Below are positions 56,463 through 64,000 of a stretch of 64,000 nt of DNA, in pieces. The stretch comes from Jiella mangrovi. Lineage in GTDB: Bacteria > Pseudomonadota > Alphaproteobacteria > Rhizobiales > Rhizobiaceae. Position 1 is the stretch's first letter. Each line of letters starts with the position of its first letter. The DNA lies in the NCBI RefSeq assembly GCF_017815135.1, contig NZ_JAGJCF010000003.1:248001-312000 (forward strand), written 5' to 3'. The notes under the pieces were generated by a model. That model was not told where the DNA came from. It ran no database searches and saw only the letters and a program-made list of their open reading frames with translations. The translations under genes were made by a program, and so were the position numbers.

Positions 56463-57581
56463 ATGACCACCATTCTTCTCGCCGCCGGCGGCACGGGCGG
56501 CCATCTGTTTCCGGCCGAAGCGCTTGCCCACGAGCTGATCGCGCGCGGCTATACCGTCGAGCTCGTGACGGACGACCGGGCAGGGCGGTTTGCCGAACGC
56601 TTTCCGGTGAAGGAGGTGCATCACGTCCGGTCGGCGACCTTCGCGTCGAAAAACCCCATCGCGATCTTCAAAACCCTCTGGACGCTGTGGCGCGGCTTCC
56701 GCGAGGCGGGCGCCCTGGTCCGCAAGCTCAGGCCGGCCGTCGTCGTCGGATTTGGCGGCTATCCGACGGTGCCGCCGCTGATGGCCGCGACGCGTGCCGG
56801 CCGGCCGACGATCGTGCACGAGCAGAACGCCGTGATGGGGCGGGCCAACAAGTTTCTCGCGCGCCGCGTCGACAGGATCGCGGCGGGCATCGCGCAGGAG
56901 AGCGCCGAGCCGGCGATTGCCGCAAAGATCATCGTCACCGGCAATCCCGTACGCCCCGCCGTTCTAAAGGCGGCTGAACGGCCTTATGCGGCGGCTGGCC
57001 CGGACGAGCCCTTCCGCCTCGTCGTCTTCGGCGGCAGCCAGGGCGCGTCTTTCTTCTCGGACGCGGTCCCCCGTGCGATCGAGCAGCTGCCGGAGGACCT
57101 CCGCAGGCGTTTGACCGTCACGCAGCAGGCCCGTGCCGAGGACGAGGCCAGGGTGCGTGCGTTCTACACCGAGCACGGTATTCCAGCCGACGTGTCGCCC
57201 TTCTTTTCCGACATGGCCGAGCGTATCGGCACCGCCCATCTCGTCGTCAGTCGCTCCGGCGCCTCCACGGTCTCGGAGATCTCGGTCATCGGCCGCCCGG
57301 CGATCCTCGTGCCGTTTCCTTACGCCCTCGACCACGACCAGGCGGCCAATGCCGCAAAGCTCCAGGCCGAAGGTGCGGCGATCGTCGTTCAGCAGTCGGA
57401 GCTCCCGCCGGGGCGTCTTGCCGGTCTGATCGCGGACATTGCCGGCAGCCCTGAACGCGCCGCCGCGATGGCTGCCGCGGCTCGGGCGACGAGCCTGCCG
57501 AATGCGGCCGCCTTGCTCGCGGACCTTGTTGTCTCTATGCCCGGTGTCGAAGAACAGGGCCAATCGAAGGTAGGAGAATAA
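56463..57581 (+). CDS. murG: UDP-GlcNAc:lipid I GlcNAc transferase
   Basis: This 372-residue peripheral membrane glycosyltransferase makes lipid II. The N-terminal glycine loop [31 protein letters not shown], and the C-domain [15 protein letters not shown] and [15 protein letters not shown] are intact. ATG at 56463 was chosen at the start of the glycine-loop domain. It follows a 395-base gap holding the decayed small-gene copy, which is unusual because ftsW and murG are normally adjacent. Confidence 0.95.
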   Translation: MTTILLAAGGTGGHLFPAEALAHELIARGYTVELVTDDRAGRFAERFPVKEVHHVRSATFASKNPIAIFKTLWTLWRGFREAGALVRKLRPAVVVGFGGYPTVPPLMAATRAGRPTIVHEQNAVMGRANKFLARRVDRIAAGIAQESAEPAIAAKIIVTGNPVRPAVLKAAERPYAAAGPDEPFRLVVFGGSQGASFFSDAVPRAIEQLPEDLRRRLTVTQQARAEDEARVRAFYTEHGIPADVSPFFSDMAERIGTAHLVVSRSGASTVSEISVIGRPAILVPFPYALDHDQAANAAKLQAEGAAIVVQQSELPPGRLAGLIADIAGSPERAAAMAAAARATSLPNAAALLADLVVSMPGVEEQGQSKVGE

Positions 57582-57585
57582 CGCC

Positions 57586-59000
<1,415 letters not shown>

Positions 59001-59004
<4 letters not shown>

Positions 59005-59954
59005 CTTCGCTTCTCGATGCTCTCGGCGACCGGCTTTCGGGCGTTCGCGGACGTCTGACCGCCGGTGCGGAGATGCGCAAGCTGACCTGGTTCCAGGTCG
59101 GCGGACCGGTCGATCTGTTGTTCCAGCCGGCGGACGAGGCGGATCTGGCGCTCTTCCTTCAAAATCTTCCCGATGACATCCCGGTGCTTCCCATTGGCGT
59201 CGGCTCAAACCTCCTGGTGCGCGACGGCGGCATCGAGGGGGGGGTGATTCGCTTGTCGGCCAAGGGGTTCGGGCGCGCGGAGCAGATTTCGGACACCAGG
59301 ATCCTCGCGGGCGCCGCGATCCCCGACAAGCGGCTTGCCGCGGCGGCGCATGACGCCGGCATCGGCGGATTTCACTTCTATCACGGCATTCCAGGCGCGA
59401 TCGGCGGTGCCCTCAGGATGAACGCCGGCGCCAACGGCGTCGAGACCGTCGAGCGCGTCGTCGAGGTCCATGCGATCGACCGCAAGGGCAAACGGCATGT
59501 CCTCTCCAATGCCGAGATGGGCTATTCCTATCGCCACAGCCAGGCGCCCGCCGACCTCATCTTCACCTCTGCGATCTTCGAGGGCTATTCGGCGCCGCAG
59601 GACGAAATTCGGGCGAAGATGGACGAGGTCCAGACCCATCGCGAGACCGTGCAGCCGATCCGGGAGAAGACCGGTGGCTCGACCTTCAAGAACCCGCCCG
59701 GTCGCTCCGCCTGGAAAGAGGTCGATCAGGCCGGTTGCCGGGGCCTGACGGTCGGTGGCGCCCAGATGTCCGAAATGCACTGTAATTTCATGATCAACAC
59801 CGGACAGGCCAGCGGCTTCGATCTGGAAAGCCTCGGCGAGACGGTTCGCAGGCGTGTCCTTGAGAACTCAGGCACCCTGCTCGACTGGGAGATCAAACGG
59901 CTCGGACGATTCGAGGCGGATCGGGTCGTCGAGCCGGCGGGTGAGCGCGGTTGA
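59001..59954 (+). CDS. murB: UDP-N-acetylenolpyruvoylglucosamine reductase
   Basis: This 317-residue FAD enzyme completes UDP-MurNAc. [58 protein letters not shown], and [20 protein letters not shown] are standard FAD and substrate motifs. It is the last recognisable dcw gene. In many Rhizobiales ddl, ftsQ, ftsA and ftsZ follow, but here a non-coding gap and a porin gene follow. Confidence 0.95.
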
Positions 59955-60494
59955 AACAGCGATAGAGAAAGCCGCGCCGCTTGCGACCTCTCGCTCACTC
60001 ATCATTGAAGCTCGGCGGCCCGCAGCCGGGACGCTCGGCCACCGGCCTTTGCGGCATCTGAACGACATCGGCGGCGTAGCACTCCCGCCCGTTGCGTGAG
60101 GTCGCCGCAGCGCAAGTGATCCCGTCCCCTTTACAGGCAATATTTCACCTGTCGCGGCCGAATATTGTCACCACCGCGATTGACGTATGCGTAAGAGCCA
60201 AAATTTGTCACATTTTCGCCACGGCCCGCCGCGAATGCGCCGCAACGATGCGAGAAAGACAGCCTGATTGCCGTTGATCTTTGGGCATCTTTCAAGGAAA
60301 GGCGGCAATATTGAGCGAAACAATATTTCGGAAAAACAAGTGAAATTATAAAATATTGAACTTTTACAGACATTCTGCAAGAGTAGGTCCGCAAATTAGC
60401 CCCATCCTCAGATCGTCATTTTTGGATTAAGCTTTTCCCCGCAATCGACGTCATCAAGCCGTGGCGGCCCGGCGTCGAAATAAGGGGGGAATTC
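59955..60494. other. Intergenic region upstream of the FadL-type porin, AT-rich
   Basis: About 540 bases contain no gene I can support. Its second part is markedly AT-rich against the GC-rich background and holds five AATATT hexamers (60139, 60161, 60307, 60322, 60352). The porin promoter and regulator sites are probably here. Confidence 0.55.
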
Positions 60495-61778
60495 ATGGTC
60501 TTGGGTCACAGAAGCATTTCGATCGCAGCGGTCATCGCGACGCTTGCCAGCAGCAGCGCCTTCGCCGGCGGCTTTCAGCGCGGCACGGCCGATACCGACA
60601 TTCTGTTCGAGCCCGGCACCGTCAACATGCGCGCCGGCCTTACCTATGTCGATCCGCAGCGCGGTTTCACCTCGGTCGATGGCGATAGCGTCGATGGCGG
60701 CTACTACACCGGCGATTATGTGATCCCGAGCTATTCGATCTCGCTCGGCAACGACATGGTCGGCTGCGCCGGAACGGCGACTGAGCCCTTTGCCGCCAGC
60801 GCTGATTATTCAGGCCTGCCGGAAGGAGCGCTCCCCGAACAGGTAAGCTCGACGCAGAGCACTTCCGCCGCCGACCGCCTCGACTTCACCTCAGCGACAG
60901 CAGTGTCGCGGACTCAGAAGATCTCCTTCGATTCAAAGGAGTTGGGGCTGACCTGTCGCCTCAGCTATACGGCCGATTCCGGCCGTTACAGCCTGCTCGG
61001 TGGCGTTTTCGTCGAGGACTTCCAATTCGAGGGAACAAGCTTCGCTACTCGCTATGCGGCGGCGGGTGTTCCGATCGCGGCGGTGACCAGCCGTATCGAG
61101 GTCGAGAGCGACGGTGACTACAAGCCGGGTTTCCGCATCGGCGCTGCCTACGAAATTCCAGAATATGCCTTGCGGGTCCAGGCAATGTACCGGTCCGAGG
61201 TCAAGCACGACGACGTCAGCGGTGACGGCACGGTGACGATCCTCTCGTCGCTTTTGCCGACCCTGCCTGCCGGCACGGTCCTCCCGGTCGATTCCTATCT
61301 GAGTGAAGCGATCAGCCCGCAGTCGCTGGAGATCAAGGCGCAGACCGGCGTTGCACCCGGCTGGCTCGTGCTCGGCTCGTTCCGCTGGACCGACTGGTCG
61401 ACTAACCAGGCTTCCGTCAGCACCATTTCCAGCTCGGTCCTCGGCACCTCCTCATCCTACTCTCCCTATAACTGGCGTGACGGCTACACCGCCCAGGTCG
61501 GTGTCGGACATGCCTTCAACGATCAGATTTCGGCTGCCATCGCCGTCGGATACGACCGGGGTGTCTCGACCGGATCGGAAACCACCTATACGGACCTCTA
61601 CACGCTCTCGGGCGGGGTCGCTTTCAAGGCGAACCAGATGGCCGAGATTCGCCTGGGCGGCCTCCTTGGCTACTGGACCGGCGGCAGCCAGTCCGTCTCG
61701 GAAGGCAGCTACTACGATGCCACGGTCGGCGACGACTTCGTCTACGGCATCAACGCCACGATGCGGCTGACCTTCTGA
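60495..61778 (+). CDS. Outer membrane protein transport protein, FadL/OMPP1 family
   Basis: This 427-residue protein has a signal peptide (MVLGHRSISIAAVIATLASS, cleaved near SAFAGG). GGFQRGTADTDILFEPGTVN at the mature N-terminus is typical of the rhizobial OMPP1/FadL group. It is rich in alternating beta strands and ends in Phe, the outer-membrane barrel signature. FadL proteins let hydrophobic compounds such as fatty acids cross the outer membrane. It has its own AT-rich upstream region and a strong terminator. Confidence 0.85.
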   Translation: MVLGHRSISIAAVIATLASSSAFAGGFQRGTADTDILFEPGTVNMRAGLTYVDPQRGFTSVDGDSVDGGYYTGDYVIPSYSISLGNDMVGCAGTATEPFAASADYSGLPEGALPEQVSSTQSTSAADRLDFTSATAVSRTQKISFDSKELGLTCRLSYTADSGRYSLLGGVFVEDFQFEGTSFATRYAAAGVPIAAVTSRIEVESDGDYKPGFRIGAAYEIPEYALRVQAMYRSEVKHDDVSGDGTVTILSSLLPTLPAGTVLPVDSYLSEAISPQSLEIKAQTGVAPGWLVLGSFRWTDWSTNQASVSTISSSVLGTSSSYSPYNWRDGYTAQVGVGHAFNDQISAAIAVGYDRGVSTGSETTYTDLYTLSGGVAFKANQMAEIRLGGLLGYWTGGSQSVSEGSYYDATVGDDFVYGINATMRLTF

Positions 61779-61892
61779 TCTCGGAGCGCCGTGCGTGCGA
61801 ATGGGCGCACAAAGGACGCTCTGACCTTTCAATGTACGCTGCGCCTGCCTCGCGGCAGCCGCAACGCCCGCGTCAGCTTCACCTGATCCAAA

Positions 61893-61921
61893 GGACGCGC
61901 CTTTCACGGCGCGTCTTTTTT
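61893..61921 (+). terminator. Intrinsic terminator after the porin gene
   Basis: GACGCGCC and GGCGCGTC form an 8-bp stem around TTTCAC, and TTTTTT follows. Confidence 0.9.
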
Positions 61922-62114
61922 GTTTGGTGGCAGATGGTTCCGTCGGTTTCTTGCGAAAATCGCCGTGTGATTTCGAGGCAACACTATTGCAGGCTTGCAC
62001 CGGCTATAGTCATGCCGACGGTATCGGCGCCCAGTTGCCGCCACAAAACATCGTCACCCCGATCCTTGGCTGAACTCTCGGCGGAGGGGTCGGCTGCAAG
62101 ACGAGGGGGACTCC

Positions 62115-63839
62115 ATGGACGTCAAATCGATCGATAAGTCGCGGTTGCCCAGCCGCCATGTGACCGAAGGGCCGGCACGCGCCCCGCATCGATCCTACCT
62201 TTACGCCATGGGGCTCTCGAAGGCCGAAATTCATCAGCCGCTGGTCGGCGTCGCCTCCTGCTGGAACGAGGCGGCACCGTGCAACATTTCGCTGATGCGC
62301 CAGGCCCAAGTGGTCAAGAAGGGCGTCGCCTCGGCCAACGGTACGCCCCGAGAATTCTGCACCATCACCGTGACCGACGGCATCGCCATGGGCCATCAGG
62401 GCATGAAGGCCTCACTGGTCTCGCGCGATCTGATCGCCGACTCGGTCGAGCTGACCATGCGCGGCCACGCCTATGACGCGCTGGTCGGCCTTGCCGGCTG
62501 CGACAAGTCGCTGCCGGGCATGATGATGGCGATGGTGCGCCTCAACGTGCCGTCGGTGTTCATCTATGGCGGTTCGATCCTGCCGGGGAATTTCCGCGGC
62601 CAGCAGGTCACCGTTCAGGACATCTTCGAAGCTGTCGGCAAGCATTCGGTCGGCGACATGTCCGACGACGATCTCGACGAGATCGAGCAGGTCGCGTGCC
62701 CGTCCGCCGGCTCCTGCGGCGCCCAGTTCACCGCCAACACCATGGCGACCGTCGCCGAGGCGATCGGCCTTGCGCTGCCCTATTCCTGCGGCGCGCCGGC
62801 GCCTTACGAGATTCGCGACCGGTTCTGCTTCGCCTCTGGCGAGATCGTCATGGAGCTGCTCGCCCGCAACATTCGCCCGCGCGACATCGTCACGCGCAAG
62901 GCGCTGGAAAACGCTGCCGCCGTCGTCGCGGCGACCGGCGGCTCGACCAATGGCGCGCTGCATCTGCCGGCCATCGCCCATGAGTGCGGCATCGAATTCG
63001 ATCTCTTCGACGTTGCCGAGATCTTCAAGAAGACGCCCTACATCGCCGACCTGAAGCCCGGCGGCAAATATGTCGCCAAGGACATGTTCGAGGCCGGCGG
63101 CATACCGCTTCTGATGAAGACCATGCTCGAGCACGGCTATCTTCACGGCGACTGCATGACTGTGACCGGCCGCACCGTTGCCGAGAACATGGAAAAGATC
63201 GCCTGGAACCCGCATCAGGACGTGGTGCGCGAGGCCAACAACCCGATCACCGTCACCGGCGGCGTCGTCGGCCTGAAGGGCAATCTGGCTTCGGACGGGG
63301 CGATCGTGAAGGTCGCGGGCATGAAGAACCTGAAATTCTCCGGCCCGGCCCGCTGCTTCGATTCGGAGGAAGAGTGCTTCAAGGCCGTTTCCGAGCGCTC
63401 CTACAAGGAGGGCGAAGTCCTGGTGATCCGCTATGAGGGCCCGAAGGGCGGCCCCGGCATGCGTGAGATGCTGGCGACGACGGCCGCGCTCTACGGCCAG
63501 GGCATGGGCGACAAGGTCGCTCTCATCACCGACGGTCGCTTCTCCGGCGCCACCCGCGGCTTCTGTGTCGGTCATGTCGGACCGGAGGCCGCTGTCGGCG
63601 GACCGATCGGCCTGATCAGGGATGGCGATGTCATCACCATCGACGCGGTGGAGGGCACTCTTGATGTCGCGCTCAGCGATGACGAACTGAAGGAGCGGGC
63701 GGCAAGCTGGGCTCCGCGCGAGACCGATTTCGCCTCCGGCGCGATCTGGAAATACGCGCAGCAGGTCGGCACGGCGCGCCATGGTGCGGTCACCCATCCG
63801 GGCGGCGCTGCGGAAAAGCATTGCTATGCGGATATCTAG
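62115..63839 (+). CDS. ilvD: Dihydroxy-acid dehydratase
   Basis: This 574-residue Fe-S dehydratase acts in branched-chain amino acid synthesis (2,3-dihydroxyisovalerate to 2-ketoisovalerate). Cluster and substrate motifs are [29 protein letters not shown] and [18 protein letters not shown], followed by [19 protein letters not shown] in the C-terminal domain. Length and N-terminus ([11 protein letters not shown]) are those of the IlvD/Edd family. It stands as a separate unit after the porin terminator. Confidence 0.94.
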   Translation: MDVKSIDKSRLPSRHVTEGPARAPHRSYLYAMGLSKAEIHQPLVGVASCWNEAAPCNISLMRQAQVVKKGVASANGTPREFCTITVTDGIAMGHQGMKASLVSRDLIADSVELTMRGHAYDALVGLAGCDKSLPGMMMAMVRLNVPSVFIYGGSILPGNFRGQQVTVQDIFEAVGKHSVGDMSDDDLDEIEQVACPSAGSCGAQFTANTMATVAEAIGLALPYSCGAPAPYEIRDRFCFASGEIVMELLARNIRPRDIVTRKALENAAAVVAATGGSTNGALHLPAIAHECGIEFDLFDVAEIFKKTPYIADLKPGGKYVAKDMFEAGGIPLLMKTMLEHGYLHGDCMTVTGRTVAENMEKIAWNPHQDVVREANNPITVTGGVVGLKGNLASDGAIVKVAGMKNLKFSGPARCFDSEEECFKAVSERSYKEGEVLVIRYEGPKGGPGMREMLATTAALYGQGMGDKVALITDGRFSGATRGFCVGHVGPEAAVGGPIGLIRDGDVITIDAVEGTLDVALSDDELKERAASWAPRETDFASGAIWKYAQQVGTARHGAVTHPGGAAEKHCYADI

Positions 63840-64000
63840 TCGCACCACTCTTTCTGTTGCACTCGCCCTTGCCGCGCTTCTTTCGGCCGGCAAGGCGAGT
63901 TACGCGCTCGATCCGGACGCTCAGGTGAACCCTGACGCCGGGCCGCTGGAGCTGTTTTCCTTCGGCTTCAAGGCCTATCAGCGCGGCGAGAAGCTCGAGG
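63826..64000 (+). CDS. Exported protein, start of an ExoR-like Sel1-repeat protein (partial)
   Basis: The frame begins with ATG at 63826, 14 bases inside the end of ilvD, and runs off the window. It encodes a signal-peptide-like start ([19 protein letters not shown]) and then a segment with [18 protein letters not shown], which resembles the first Sel1/TPR helix of ExoR, a periplasmic inhibitor of the ExoS/ChvI system in rhizobia. The identity is tentative because only 58 residues are visible. Confidence 0.5.
   Translation, partial: MRISSRTTLSVALALAALLSAGKASYALDPDAQVNPDAGPLELFSFGFKAYQRGEKLE

Noticed and set aside
60131-60394. 87-residue minus-strand frame in the porin upstream region
   Set aside because: It has no good ribosome-binding site or family match and lies in AT-rich regulatory-looking DNA.

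Overview
The window is a continuous stretch of a GC-rich alphaproteobacterial chromosome, most likely order Hyphomicrobiales (Rhizobiales). The evidence is gene order and signals typical of that group: a SAM-II riboswitch before metZ with apaG and a long dcd nearby, the sfsA-map-radC run, phaC divergent from aminotransferase-hom-glpX-recJ, usg, an FeS-type bacterial photolyase, and possible CtrA boxes. I cannot name the genus. No rRNA, CRISPR array, transposase or prophage was seen.

Layout. 1-7.7 kb: the end of nnrD, then panE with an oxalyl-CoA-synthetase-like ligase, and a three-subunit molybdenum hydroxylase operon (PaoABC type) divergent from a TetR regulator. A clear promoter/operator lies between these last two. 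7.7-10.6 kb: chorismate mutase, hisC-like aminotransferase and tyrA form a tyrosine operon. 10.7-18.7 kb: apaG, a CDP-alcohol phosphatidyltransferase, a pair of REP-like inverted repeats, metZ under a SAM-II riboswitch with a terminator, dcd, ugd, tRNA-Pro, ppa, initiator tRNA and an SDR protein without the catalytic Tyr. 18.7-26.5 kb: an L,D-transpeptidase, a LysR regulator, an FeS photolyase, usg, an EEP-family phosphodiesterase, and radC, map, sfsA. 26.5-36.5 kb: an orphan cytochrome P450, phaC, a lipoprotein, an alaC-like aminotransferase, hom, glpX and recJ.

36.5-40.2 kb looks like an accessory segment: a luxR/luxI quorum-sensing pair with a small unknown protein and an XRE regulator, flanked by non-coding DNA. 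40.2-44.6 kb holds wall-degrading and wall-recycling enzymes (MltB-type transglycosylase, GH25 lysozyme, AmpD), a TerB-DnaJ protein and the RNase P RNA gene.

45.2-60.0 kb is the division and cell wall (dcw) cluster, mraZ-rsmH-ftsL-ftsI-murE-murF-mraY-murD-ftsW-[small membrane ORFs]-murG-murC-murB. Most genes overlap or nearly touch, so it reads as one operon making lipid II and septal wall. It has two oddities. A small two-gene membrane-protein module plus its decayed partial copy interrupts ftsW-murG. The usual ddl-ftsQ-ftsA-ftsZ end is absent after murB. A FadL-type porin, ilvD and the start of an ExoR-like periplasmic protein close the window.

The least explained signals are the duplicated small module inside the dcw operon, the operator filling the -35/-10 spacer of the molybdenum hydroxylase promoter, the quorum-sensing insert, and an AATATT cluster upstream of the porin gene.
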